64,000 bases of DNA from Phylloscopus collybita (lineage: Eukaryota > Chordata > Aves > Passeriformes > Phylloscopidae), in contig JAJNNQ010000009.1 in assembly GCA_027886175.1 (NCBI GenBank), forward strand, positions 23,239,501 through 23,303,500. Reading direction: 5' to 3'. Made by a program: the position numbers and the translations under genes. Within the stretch, counting starts at the first letter, position 1. Every line of letters begins with the position of its first letter. This document shows, in pieces, positions 13,820-26,763 of the stretch. The notes under the pieces were generated by a model. That model made no database searches. It saw only the letters and a list, made by a program, of their open reading frames with translations, and was not told where the DNA came from.

Positions 13820-13840
13820 GTTGTTGTTGTTGTTGTTGTT
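13820..13840 (+). repeat. (GTT)7 microsatellite
   Basis: Seven perfect GTT units followed by a T-rich run. Confidence 0.85.
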
Positions 13841-14487
13841 TGTTTTTTATATATTTAGAAACAATACATGCTTGTGTGTTTGAACCTGATATGTGAGACC
13901 ATATACCAAGTTACTCCTTGCTAAATTAATAATACTCTTTGTGGTGTTTTTTATTAACAACAACAGTGTGTTCTGATCCAAAATATTGTCCCTTAGATAA
14001 AGCTAGAAACTTGTGCTAAGATAATATTCTGTGAGTTCACTGAAACCTTATATTTCATCCAACTAGAGCATTTATCAAATTGATAATTCTATTTTGCTAG
14101 TTTGCAGTGAGAAAAAATTAATTAAGAAGCAGCCTGGCAGATGAATACCATTTAGGATCTGCAAAATTAAATCCAATGATGCATCCTCTTTTCTCTACCC
14201 CAGCCCCAAAGATGGAGAAAGACTCAATTGTATTTTCTCTATGGCTATGTAAAACCACCTTTTCCTGGCCATTTCTTTTTTATCCAATTCATTCCATTAC
14301 TTTTTTCTTGTTACATAGCTGACCATTTTAGACTGGTGAATGTACTGATCTTGGTCTACATCAAACTCTCTCTGGGCTTTAATACCTCCCTCTTGCTTGG
14401 CTAGATTGATCTAAACACAGGTGTGTTGGTTTCAATACTTACTGGAGTTTCTTACAGAGTACAGAATAAAGTACTGTGTTGAGTAGC

Positions 14488-14577
14488 ATGGTTTATTCAT
14501 AGATATTTTAAAAAGATCTGAACAGGCAAAGACATGGATTATTCATGGATATTTTTAAAAAACCTGAAGAGGGGAAG
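14488..14577 (+). repeat. 45-bp imperfect tandem duplication
   Basis: Two head-to-tail units of 45 bases (14488-14532 and 14533-14577). Both contain an ATTCAT(A/G)GATATTTT core, then A-runs, then CTGAA and a purine-rich end. The copies differ at several positions, so the duplication is not recent. Confidence 0.7.
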
Positions 14578-15696
14578 GAGTCAAACATTGAAGAAAAATG
14601 CTGAGATGCAGTTACTTAAACACTTGACATTAATGAAAAAAATTCTCACACACTAGTGCAGAAGTACAAAAAAAGATGATATAATGTAATATTCAGTTTG
14701 ATTTGTAATTAGGAAAAGAAAACCATTTCTTCATAATATACACCATTTTTAACTTAATTGTAGGCATATAATGAAATTTATAATTCTATTTTTCTGTGAA
14801 TCTAGGCAGAAAACCTGTGTTAAAATATGTTAAAATGTAGCCATAGTGTCAGTCTTTTTCATGAGATCATTTCTGTTCTGAAGAAAACAAGGCATGTGAG
14901 TGACATGTATGCCCAAGTAAGTTAGACATGGCAAGGAATCAGAAGCATACACAGAAAAGGCTGGAGGATGTGTCTTTCAAACTGAAAAGTCTATCATATG
15001 TTCTTTTTTTTTTTAATAAGAAATTTTTGATTTACGATTGATTGATCCACAATCCTCTAAATTAGCAGGGGACCTTAGGAAGGATTTCAAGCCCCTTTGA
15101 ATATGTTACCAATACTTGCATGAATTAATCTCACACAGGTGATGATGCACTGAAATGGATAATTTAATAAAAATGTTTAGTAAAGAAGTATCAGTACATG
15201 TATTTATACTAAAATTCAACTAATCTTGTCTGGAACTAAAAGGACATTTGAAACAATAGTTAAGTGGAGTCACTACCCATAACCTTGCAAATATGCAGGA
15301 AACCCTCGAGATCTCAATGTCCTTACCCCACTGGAAAATTGGTACTAGTAATTGATAGCCCAAGAGATTATATAGGAAGTACTTTATCTCTTAACCTATT
15401 TGGATTATTCATTATTTATTGTCTCTCAGTATTTATAGGCTTGTATCATGTCTGCATACTAGAGAAACTAGCTTGGACTTCAGTTTTGTGACAACAGGGT
15501 TTGAACAATACATTAGGGAATGTAATGCACCTTCTCAGTGGTATGACCTGAAACACCTTTGGGATTTTTGCTTCCAAAATCTCCTCCTTAGCCCACATTG
15601 AAATTTAGAAAAATTTTCTTTATGTCTTTTAAAGATGGATCTCCTTTGGCTCCTTGCTGAGAGCTGTAAAACAACTTATATTACTGTGGTTTTTCC

Positions 15697-15715
15697 TTTT
15701 TTTTTTTTTTTTTTT
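15697..15715. repeat. Poly(T) run, 19 bases
   Basis: Uninterrupted T19 after a short T/C stretch. It could be the minus-strand poly(A) of a small retroposed sequence, but none was recognised next to it. Confidence 0.8.
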
Positions 15716-16107
15716 AACACCTCGAAAAGGAAAAAGGTATGCTGGTGGATGTGCCTCCATGACATATAGTGTATCTATGGGATAGAAGCATCTGAGGTAA
15801 TTTTGGGGTATCATTTAGACACTGGGATTTGCACAGAGATTTCAAATTTGTAACACTGCTTTTTAAAGTTTTACAGTAATGCTTCCCTTGACACAGAGAT
15901 TTCTCATTACACTGAGATTTCCATTGTTTTGGTCATACACAAACCCATGGCAAATCCTGTTCTTTTCTTGCATCCTGTTCTTCTGCTTGATTTGTTCACA
16001 TGTCTGTTTACCCCCAGCAAAAATCAGAATTCTGCACTACAGAGATTGTATTATGTTTTCTTTCAGTTCAGCTTTCTGCATTCCATTGACCAAGATACAA
16101 CTATTTA

Positions 16108-16178
16108 CTTTTTCTCTCCACCATTTCTTTCTTTCCTCCCTCTGTACTTACTTCCCTTTCCTCTCCTTCCCTTCTTTC
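16108..16178 (+). repeat. Pyrimidine-rich tract
   Basis: About 70 bases made largely of C and T, with few purines. It produces two hydrophobic-looking open frames (15879-16205 and 15929-16198) that are best explained by base composition. Confidence 0.6.
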
Positions 16179-17393
16179 AATTCATTCACAAAGCTTAATA
16201 TTTGAAAATAACTGTTAATGTGACTTTTCACTCTCCCTTTGCACATGTGTATATCTAGGTAGGAAATAAAAATACATAGAATTGTTCACAAGAGCCTATA
16301 TAACTCTATTTGGAATAATTGCATTAGAAGATCTATTTTTTTCTCTTGTTCAGAGTGGATTAATCAAGAGTTCAAGTCAGATCCATTTGCAATTTGACAC
16401 TTAAGAGACCAAGGGTTACCTAAAGCTTGGCAAATGTCTGTGCACAGTAGCATTTATAAGAAATTGCTTGCTTTTTGTCATGACAAACAATTTTCTTGCC
16501 TGCAGCATGTATCTGGGGCAGCAATAAGCCTAGCAGAACACAAGCAGAAGGATCTTTTAAAAAATTATTTTTTGTAGGTCATGTACGGTCGTGTAACTAT
16601 GGCTATACAAAACTGCTAGAAATTAAACTGCTTTATTAGGACAGTATTTGGACAGGCCAATGGAGATTTTATAACGTCTTGGAAGAATAAAAGATACTCC
16701 CAAACACACTTATTGCAGTATTCTCTAGTGTTTTTAGCTTATTGTGGAACACAACCAGGGAAAGCCTGGTCGTCCTATGAGGAAAACTCCCTCTTCACAG
16801 TTTTGTTGGGACTTCTGTTGGTGACTTCTTTCGCATGACATCCCAGTATGACTTGATAGGGAAGATGACAAAATATTTCAGTGGGAGGCTTGCAGAAAGA
16901 AAAGAGAACCTGCCACACGTATTTGTCAGTGATGTTTTCAGTTGTCTTTTCTTCTTCTAAATAAATTGTTTATGTGCACTAATTGCACACATATATAAGG
17001 TCTTTCTATATAAAGAGCAAAGAAAAATTTGAGGAGCACACCAGATTTAACAGCTATCAAACTTTAACTTATTTGCTATCATATAAAGCTAATCACAATT
17101 AGCTGTGTATCCGTCAGGTTTACAAGTGTTGTATTTTTGTACTTGGCTATCTTGCAGCATTGCAGAAGCTCCTTGCCATTCCTGCAGCATCCTGCAGTGC
17201 TCTGGGACCAGGGTCTACAGTAAGAGAATGCAGATCTGATTCCCTGTACCATCCCTGGACACTCCCTGTGCCCCAGCAGCTTACTTGAAGAGAACCAGGA
17301 ACCTCTAAACATTGAGGCATGATTTTATTATGTCCACTATGTAGTAAAATGGCATGAACCCAAAGAATGCACACTACATGTGGTTCATTTGTC

Positions 17394-17406
17394 TTTTTTT
17401 TTTTTT
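17394..17406. repeat. Poly(T) run, 13 bases
   Basis: Uninterrupted T13, just upstream of a 20-bp tandem duplication. Confidence 0.75.
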
Positions 17407-17450
17407 GTAATTTCTCTTTTTATGATATTTTCAAGGTTATTTTTGACAAT

Positions 17451-17490
17451 AAATCATTGACAAAAGTCCAAAATCATTGACAGAAGTCAA
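17451..17490 (+). repeat. 20-bp tandem duplication
   Basis: Two adjacent 20-base units, 17451-17470 and 17471-17490, share the core AAATCATTGACA(A/G)AAGTC and match at 18 of 20 positions. Confidence 0.85.
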
Positions 17491-18320
17491 TAATTTTGAA
17501 AAATTTTTAATTTTTTCTCTGTTCTCTAATATTTTTTTTAATATGCAAAAACCCAGTACATGCTAAAGAACACGCAAGGAAGAATTGATGTCTTAAAGAT
17601 CTAGTAATAAAAACCCATGCTTTTGAGATAATATTAATATAGGAAGTCATATAAAAGCTAGTCTTTAATTGGAGACCTCCAGGGGCAAATATGGGAAAAT
17701 AAGCACCCCACACAGCATGAATACAGCTTTATAAATTTAGCAAATTAGGATAATTGACAAGAATCCCCAATTAGAAGCACAGTGATGAGGTAATTCCTCC
17801 CCTTGGTTCAACCCTCTTCTGGAGCCCCCTTCTGCTAGTAGATCTTCCTTGGTTCCCAGAAAAACAAGATTAGGATTGTGACCTTTGGAATGTGGCTTGT
17901 CTTTCTGCCTACCATGGTAGGAAAAATACTGTTGTTAGCTAGGAACTCTATAACTATACAACAATAGCCTACAGAGCTACAAATATACAAAGAATATATG
18001 AAAGCAAAAATCATTTTGGCATCACTATCACAGGAATAAATAATCTCCCTCAAGCCTTTGTAGTGAGAGTCTGTAAGTCTAAAGCTGATCAGTGAAAGTA
18101 CAGTGGTGTTCAGACTATGGCTGAGGGGGGTTAGGACAGGTATGTAAGTTCTGTTCATAGCAATGCTCTCTTACTCTTTCAACACAAATTTTTTAAGGAA
18201 ACTTAAAAAGTTTGTGTTAAAAGAGACTAGTAATTTGTGCTTTTAGTTTTCTAGCCTCTGGTGCATGATTAAAAACATTTGACCCCCTCAAGATAAAATT
18301 AAATTGGTCTCAAAAATTGC

Positions 18321-18336
18321 AAAAAAAAAAAAAAAA
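18321..18336. repeat. Poly(A) run, 16 bases
   Basis: A16 followed by GAAGAAG. No retroposed body was recognised upstream. Confidence 0.8.
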
Positions 18337-19569
18337 GAAGAAGTGTTAGTGATAGCAAACATCTTCAAAATATGAGATGGTAAAACATGAAATATTCTTC
18401 AATACTTCCTTTTCATGGCTGCTATCAGCTGTAATACTGGCTTGTGTAGCCTACCATGTCAGGAGTGACTTAAAGGCCTCTGCAATTATGAATCATCTTT
18501 TTTTTAATGGGGCCAGACAATCTCCTGTTCAAAGCAGCATCTGACTGACATCTTTGTTGGTCATCTGAAGGACAGCTGCCAGCCAGCATCATCATCCCAT
18601 GGGAGCATCTTTTCTCTGATGCAGGGAGTGAAGGTAAAACTGACAGGACAGAAAGCACAGTCTATCCTTCTTTCTGTGTTTTAGTATCTTCATGACTTAA
18701 AATTGATCAATACACATGATAATCGTTATTTCACATGGTATTTGTTCATACACATTTTGTTCAGCAATGAAACATCTAAAAGACCTTGAACTAGGATCTG
18801 TGCCTTATTCTGTTGCTCTGATGTAGCCTGAGTAATTTCCAGTTACACTGGTTTAATGGTACTTTCGTGAATGAGTGACAGGATAGTGATGTAAATCAGG
18901 TGTTTTAAAGGAAAGAAGCATAACAGTCCCTCCCTAACAGTTTATGTAAGTGTAGGTGAACCCCTGAAAATCAATTAAAAGTCAGAGTAACACTTTTTGG
19001 TACAGTAAATTACTTACAGAATAGCTTTGGGTCTCAGTACACCTTATCGGAGTCTTAATTTTCTAATAAATCTTGAATATATTCATATGACTAGCTTTAT
19101 GAAGAATTTCAACTAAGAAATTCATTGGCAACATTACTGCATCTCCAACTTTACTTGGTCCAAAAGAAAATACATCCTTTTGGGGTCTTCCAGTAAGAAA
19201 AGATCTGAGAAACAGGGATTTATCTGAGAAAGATTTGATAACTCTACCTTAAGGACATTTCTTTGTCACAATACAGAATATAGCTAAAAAATAATTATTC
19301 AGTGCAGCTGAACTCAGTTGGCAGATAAGCTGGCCAGACGTAAAGTTATTTGTTTAAAAATGAGTCCATGTAATGCAATTTCTGCACAAAAAATATGTGA
19401 GAAAAAAAAAGAATATTCTAGGATTGTAGAGTTTTCAACACTGACTCTAATACAACTCAAAATAGTTAAAAAAGCTCTACTATGCAAGGATGTTATGGTA
19501 ATACCATATCTATATAATATCTTAGACCTCAGTTCACTTCCTGTGGACAAATGTCTATGTTGGATCAAA

Positions 19570-19648
19570 CAGGAAAGGGAAATTAAGAAGGAAGAGGAAA
19601 GAGAAAGGGAGAAAAAGCAAGCAGAAAGAAAACAGAAAAAAATGAGAC
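19570..19648 (+). repeat. Purine-rich tract
   Basis: About 80 bases consisting nearly all of A and G, including GAAGGAAGAGGAAAGAGAAA. It yields the charged C-terminal end of a random plus-strand frame (19318-19659). Confidence 0.65.
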
Positions 19649-20149
19649 AATTATCGTGAGGGGACCATGTACAGCGAATGCTGATAGATATATATGTATA
19701 TAAATATCTTCCATTTTTAAGAGGCATTATTATTTTCTGCAGAGCTAAGCATACACATTTGAAATAGGAAAGTACAATATTTTTTGACAGATTTCAACAA
19801 GGAAAATTTTAGTAGTACTATCGGAGGATACTACTTCTGTTTCCCATAACAGGCTGCACTTGAAGCCAGACTTTTTGCTTGCCCCTGTGAGCTGAGGTCC
19901 TGCTGGCCAGTTCGTTTCTAGATGCCTTCTGAGAAACATTTAGCTCCTCAGAGCTGAAGGAACCCAGCAGGGCAAATCTAAATGAAAAAAATCTGAGTAA
20001 ACTAATGCAGCCAAAGACACTGCCAATATTTCTGCTGGTTTTAAATTTTATGAAAGCTTAACCCTCCGTATGCTGAATGTGAGCTGTGTATCCTAGAATG
20101 AATGAAAGCCATCTGCCTCCTTGACTACTTGAAAAGGCTGAGCTCAAGA

Positions 20150-20640
20150 GGAGATAGGTTGAGAGAAGTGATGATTAGATCACAGCAAAATACTGCATCC
20201 AATGCTGGGTTCCACAATGCAAGGAAGAGGTAGCTAACCTGGAGCAAACTCAACAAAGGCTCACAGGAGCACGTGACTTGTTAGGATAAGTTGAGGGACA
20301 GAAGATTGTTCAGCCTGGAGAGATGGCTTTAAGGACACCCAGCAGCATCCTCCCATAACTATGGTGACATGATCAAGATGACAGAGCCACACTTCTTGTA
20401 GTGGTACATAGCAGGAGAACAAAACAAGGGTCCAGGATATATGTATAGAAAAGTTTTTACTCCATGAGGACAGTCCAGCAGAGAAGCATGATGTCCAGGG
20501 AAGTTAAGCAGTCTCCACCCTTGGAGATCAGTAAGACCCAGCTAGATCAAGCCCTGTGCCACTTGACCTCACTTGACATCACAGCTCTTCCCATCTTGAG
20601 CAGAAAGCTGCACTAGACACCCCCTATGGTCCCTCTTCTG
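20150..20640 (+). mobile_element. CR1 LINE fragment, diverged, plus strand
   Basis: Nearly 500 bp follow the order of the region downstream of the CR1 reverse transcriptase and into the 3' UTR. Landmarks are GATTAGATCACAGCAAAATACTG (equivalent to the family segment on the outer, recorded arm), CAATGCTGGGTTCCA, GAAGATTGTTCAGCCTGGAG, AGATGGCTTTAAGGACACCC, GTCTCCACCCTTGGAGATCA, and AGACCCAGCTAGATCAAGCC. The match is patchy and the terminal repeat tail is not clear, so this is an old and heavily substituted copy. No open frame of the element survives. Confidence 0.75.
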
Positions 20641-23600
20641 GATTTCTTTTTGAAACTTACCTTTTATTTTAACTGGAAATCCAAGGACGTCTTGGAAGCT
20701 TTAAAGACCACTAGGTCCTGTGTTCATTAATGGTGGTGTTTACTGGAAGCTCTCTGAGATTCCCCCATGTATAGTGATAGCTTAAGACTTTCTAACAGCC
20801 TGACAGATACATGGTATTTTTATCTCTGACTGCTGAAGGCACACAAAGCTGAAAATAGTTTGTACCCCCAAAGAGATATGAAGTTAACTTGGAAGTAAAT
20901 ACATCATACACAGCAGTTTAATACTTGGTCTTCAAGCTGAGCTTGAAGCAAATATATGGATTTCTGAAATGGATACTGTTGGTATTTGTAGGATTTTATA
21001 TGAAGGCATGGTTCCTGCCAGATAATATATCTGAATGATCTCCTAGCTCTTTAATCTGAAAGTATGAAGCTGATCCTAAAGCATGAAAAACAGCTACCTT
21101 CTTCTAAGATACATTTTGTGTCAAAGAGGAACAGTGAAGAGGGCTTTCAAGTTGGGTTTTTTTTGACATGCATCAGTCTCCAAGATGGATCCACTTTAAA
21201 CCATGGCTCTCTGAAAACTGTTGAAATGGAGTACTAAATTATACCTCTGGAACTTTTTCTTGCAGAGTGATTTTTTTATACCTGTCCACATAGAGCCACT
21301 GAAGTCTTGATTTAGAAATCATCAGCACAAATATGTTTCTCGGCTAATTCAATGGCTGCAATTGCCATTATTTCCCACATACTGAATTCATAGACAGTGT
21401 TCAGCCTAAACAATGAAAAAGCAATTACTAGAGAAGGTGTTAGACAGCAAGGAAATTAATTTGTTTAAGAAAACTGAGATTTAGAGGAACTGGAGTCAAA
21501 CTTGCTGTTTATTATCTTCGTGTTTCAATCATCTGGCTGTAAATTGAGGGTCATAGCAATAGCTGCTTTCCTGTATATTCAGTCTTTGGTCTGACAACTT
21601 TATCATCTAAATAACAAAGATAAAAAGCCCTTAAACAAATGCATGTACAAGACATGTGACAAAACGCTATTGCTGGATTGGTAGATTATACTGTGATCAT
21701 CAATGCAAGTAATCAAATAACATCTGAGTTGAACATTACCATCTAATTCTGCAGCTGGGCTTATTTCTCATAATTGTTTAATATCACATAGACATGCAGC
21801 CCACTGGGAGTATGTTTGGAGGTTCAATCTTTAAAACTGCTGCAGTCATGAAAAATTACACATTGAGCAATTTTCTCACTCGCTAGCTGAATGAAACTAC
21901 TTTTGCATAGTTGCAGTAATTAAAGAGAAAGAAGATTTTTCTGTTGAGGAGTTTGAATAATAAGGTTATTTCCTAATTGATATATTTAAATTGATGAAGA
22001 TTTCAAAATTCAACTACCTATGTGCATATGAAGAGCACATAAACTATGTAGATAAATGTTTCATCATCTTCTTAAAGTATGGATTTATAAGTTGGTAACT
22101 GGTTTATTACAGTTTCTTAGAGAAAGGATTTTGAATACTTCAGTACAGTTTTTTATATTAGCTACTTGTCACCGGCACCCAGATTAGACATGCAGATTGA
22201 ATTTTCAATTAAAATTATTCTGTCTATCAGAAACATCCTTGTCTGCAGTCAAGAACTATGAATACAAAGGTTTCTCAAGAGTCAGTGATTTTCAACATCA
22301 AATCCATCTTTTCATATAGCTGAAATAAACACAATTATACCCATGATTATAAAAAAGGCAGTGACATTTTAAATCCTTTAATTTGATTCTGAGCTCAGGA
22401 TAAAAAAGTGGTATTAATAGAAGTTATTTCCTTTACACCTATCAATTTACTCTTATTTGTGTGCAGAGGAAAATGCCTCTATTTTAGAAGGAATTTGATG
22501 CTCACACAAAGCTTTTAATGACAGTTCTGGAGGCTGAACTCTTACACAGCCATAGAGAATGAGCAACAGCTACATAAAACTTGCAGTACTCCTCTCCCAG
22601 AATACTGTTGGCACTCATCTGACGGAAGGCAGAACAGTTTTCAAAGCCAGTGATCAGAAGGTATTTGGTATAAGGTACAGGTATCTGAAAGGGAGCCTGG
22701 TTCTACAGGACAGGACATAAGACAGGTTCTTGGACATAAGACACTGCTTCTGACAGCCTTTGAGGCTGTGAGCGGTCCCAAGGAAGGTGGAGGAGACAAA
22801 TAAATATCTTTGTCCTATACCTCTGCTCCTTATATCCATATCAGGTATTGGTCAGGTATTAAGGACAAACACATGTAAAACAATTTCTTGTTATGTTGCA
22901 TTTCAGTATCTTAAAATTCATAAACAAACATATAAATGCGAAGTTTCTGAAGAGACATATTGTGCATATTAAGAGACTTGAAAACAAAGGCAAAGAGTCA
23001 TACAGAGGCTAGATTGCTCTGAAAATTTAAAAAAAGTATGGGTTTTTTTCTTGTAAAGCAAGATAAGTGAAAATATTCAATAAGTATTATCTCTGAGATG
23101 ACTCTAAGTGTGAGTGATTTCTGTTCAGAGGCTATGACTGACTTAGAATAGATGTACCTTCCAACATCTGCGCCATTATTCTGGGGCTAATTGTGTGTGT
23201 ATCTATATCTACATATAAAAAACCTATGCAATATAAATCTACCAGAAGACATTTTAAACATCTTCCCCACCCTTTGTATAATAATGTAGCTTATGTTCCA
23301 AAATACTTCATGTCACATTTTATTTTCAGACAGGATCAAAATGTCAAATCTAGGAACAATTTTAGTACAGATACTATTGTGTCTCTTACATTAAAATAAT
23401 GCAAAGGTCTCTGAATAAATTAGCACAGTTGCCATGGAAACATAGTGGGCAAGAAATATTTATAGTTGCTGCAAGCAATAATTTTGCAGTTTAATACTTT
23501 GAAATGTCAAGCAACACATAATGTCTAAAACATTTTTTTGTGATTGTATATATTCACAAATTTCTGTTAAAATATATTTTCAGTTCTTGCCTCCAGAAAA

Positions 23601-26600
23601 AAATAAAACTCATAAACCCTCACAAAAAAAAATCAAACACAAATATATACCGTGATTGGCAAAAGGGTTTTTCAGCTGTAAAGACAAATAATACCTTGTC
23701 AGACTTGGGTGTGCTATTTTATGTAAGGGATCATTAGAGTCAACAACTGGAGATTTTTCAAACCTAATTAAGTTTAGAATCTTTTTAAAGTCTATATGCT
23801 CTAGCAGTAATCGCATCTACAAAAATTGAATGCCTTATTTATAAATGCAAGAAAGCAAGTATCTGATATTCTTATTAAAACAATATTTGTTCCCAAGTTG
23901 TTGATTGAAATAGTACTTTATAAGAATATACAGAGAAGCACTGGTAGCTTATCCAGGTGTGTATTGGTTAGTAGAGGTCTGGCAGATTTCCTTATACATC
24001 CTACGTCTATTCTTAGCTAAACCTGGTAATCTTCCCAGGAAAACAACACCGTTAGCTTCATTATATTGGTATATTGGTATAAACATTAACATCATAACAA
24101 GGATGGATGAGGTCTTCTTTTGTCTTTAGGACTAGCCATCCACAGCATTTGAAAATGCTTTTTTACAGTTCTGCATTCTCTTAACAGCCATGTAGAAAGG
24201 ACTCTGCGTAGTACAGAGAAGTGTGCTTGTTTGTGATGTACAAACACATGGGAGGGAGGGAAAAGTGAGTGTTAAAGAGGGAGAAGGCAGCACAGTGCTA
24301 TGCTCAAGTGTCCTTAAAAGATGTTCTTAGAAGACACTAGGAACGGAATCAGTCTTGAGATCTAAGTACAAATAGCAATACTTCTGGCATTCATCCCCCA
24401 GATCTGTCTCACAAATGCTTTACCCATCCCTGGTGGAATGCTCCCTCTTCACATCATTCCTAGCTTTATTTGATTGTAAATATTTTGTAACGCTGGAAGA
24501 AAACATCAGTATCCTTGGCTATCCAGCTTTCAGAAAGTGTGTGCTGCTCTAAGTCTCAAGAACAGAGATGGATACTATGATAGCTGGCATTTAAGACTTG
24601 GACCTGGCAATCTGAATGAAGGTGCACCTGGTTGCCACCTAAACAGTGTAAAAAAGTTGAAGACTCTCTCCTTACCCTCTCACTACTGGGATTAAGAAAG
24701 AAATATTCTCACATTCTTCGAAGTAACATGGATGGATGCAAAAATTAAAATATTTCTGAAAGTTAGAAATTCAGATCCTAACTTATATACCACATCAGCA
24801 CAGTCTATTAGTTGGGAATGTTTTAAACTCAGACTTATTTAAGCATTTAGGGAACTGCTCTAAAAATTCTGCACATCTCTACAAATTATCACCTTTGCAC
24901 AAATACAGTTATCTCTAAGAAAATCAGGGGGTGAAGAAGATAGGGAAGAAAACCTACAAAATAAAACCAAATAGTTTTAACTGGATTCCTTGAATGAGAA
25001 AGATTCCCTTTTAAAGCTAGAGGGATTCTTCCTGTATAGTTCCTTTATCTGAATAATGTGCAAGAGCAGAATTAATCTCACTAGTCATAAATTTTGTGAA
25101 AGAACAGAAATAATCCAGGCATTCACATTTAAAGAATGCTTAATCATTTTCAGAATTTTCAGGAACTGCAAAATACTGTCAATGGTAGCAGCAAGTCAGT
25201 TCTTAGCAAGGCAAAATGCTATATACATTATTATTGAATAGACCCATATGCATTTAAGTAAGGCCAGATCTTCTAAAAGTTCTTCTTCTCCTATTCCACA
25301 CTCACTGCAGATCCTGAATTATTAAGAATATTATTCAGAAACAGAAGCAAAACTCATGGAACAGCAGGAAGAAGGGCTCAGATTTTCTTCTCCCAGGAAA
25401 ACCTCAAAGGCATGAGGCCTATGATTCTGCAGTCGCACCCAACAGCAACTTCTGTCTGCTCTGTTTACCAAATTGGGAATGATAATTTCATGATTTATAT
25501 AACATTCAGTGAGAAAAATAGACATATTTCTGCTTGCACACTGAAAGTGAAATTTCTAGGTGCTAAGTTTGTAAATAACAGGAAGGCTTCATGCTAAAAA
25601 ACATTTGATTTTTTGATGATTAACTGTGTGCAGAAGATGTTTCCTTTTTTTGTCATATTCCTCATCTCAAAAATCATCGTTCTTTTGTTTCTCTATTAGT
25701 GAATCAGTTGTCTGCCTGTATATTTAAATATGTGTCTGTAAGACAACTTGCTTTGCTTTTTCAGTTTAAATAACATGCTTAACAAAAGTTTTTTTTATTA
25801 AATGGATCTTGTCAGCATTTTGCTAGATTGTTAAATTTTGTTGTTTTATCATAATGAAACACATTGGAATTTTAATTTTCACTCCCATACACCATATTCT
25901 GAAAGAATTATTTTGGGGCTTTTTTGTTATTTTGTTTTAATGTATAACATTATTTTTAATGTGTGTGTAATAGATACCTTAATGTGCTACATGTCAGCAT
26001 CATATTTAAGGTATTTGATAATCACTGGTTATTCAGTGAACTGGGACATTTTTTATTGCAGCAGTAAAGTGAGAAATAATAATGTGTATTCAAGGAACAT
26101 CAAAGATATATTCAAAAAATAAGTTGCATATTAAATAATGTACTGTGAAGTGAAGGATAGAAGAGAAAATGTGTAGCACTGCTTCTGATCTTCCAAAAAA
26201 TCTGGATTAGGAAACACTGTCTCATATTTACATGTCAGCCTCCAGCAGGATGCAGCTTGACCTGAGGTTGACTCCAGAGTCACAAGCTAAAAGGAACAGT
26301 TATGCAACAGAGTGGCTAAAATTAACCATGCGAAACCCCAGAAGACTGGGGTGAGGGTACCCAGAAACCATGTAACTGTAAGGAGTAATGTTAGCTTCTT
26401 TCACTGCAAGAAAGACTTGCATTATTTACCTGTCCGTCTTTATTGAGCTTAGAGACTATTGTGTTTCAATTTCTAGGCATAATTTTCTATTTGCCAGCTC
26501 ATTTATTGCAAAACACAATACTCTTTCTGTTAGAAGTTGTTTGGTGAGTGCCCAGGAGCCATGCATCAATATTAAAGAGAAAGAGAGAAAGGAATAAAAA

Positions 26601-26740
26601 TACATTAAAAATATAGCCCGATTTTTATTTTGAATGCTGCAACTATTATCATCTCTATTCTGCTCTAGTATCTCTTCAGTGAGAGAAGTAGAATTCCTCT
26701 ATAAGAAAGAATACTCAGAAACTGGTGGCTATACACCAAT

Positions 26741-26763
26741 GGGGGATGGGGGAGGAGGTGGGG
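26741..26763 (+). repeat. G-run cluster, possible G-quadruplex
   Basis: Two runs of five G separated by AT, then AGGAGGT, then four G. With the GG pairs between them this can supply enough G tracts for a two-layer quadruplex on the plus strand. Confidence 0.6.

Larger units (their letters stand above)
13721..20149. other. Unique noncoding sequence with simple tracts, no gene seen
   Basis: About 6.4 kb holding only simple repeats, short tandem duplications (listed separately) and unique AT-rich sequence. The frame of 137 codons on the minus strand at 19314-19727 overlaps a 113-codon plus-strand frame in a purine-rich area, and both look random. Confidence 0.5.

Noticed and set aside
15879..16205. 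108-codon hydrophobic, Phe- and Leu-rich frame suggesting a membrane protein
   Set aside because: It runs through pyrimidine-rich sequence, which yields Phe, Leu, Ser and Pro in any frame; an overlapping frame has the same look.
19314..19727. 137-codon open frame on the minus strand, the longest in the window
   Set aside because: It has no recognisable domain, is rich in Ser, Leu and Phe because of a purine/pyrimidine-biased tract, and is mirrored by an open frame on the other strand.
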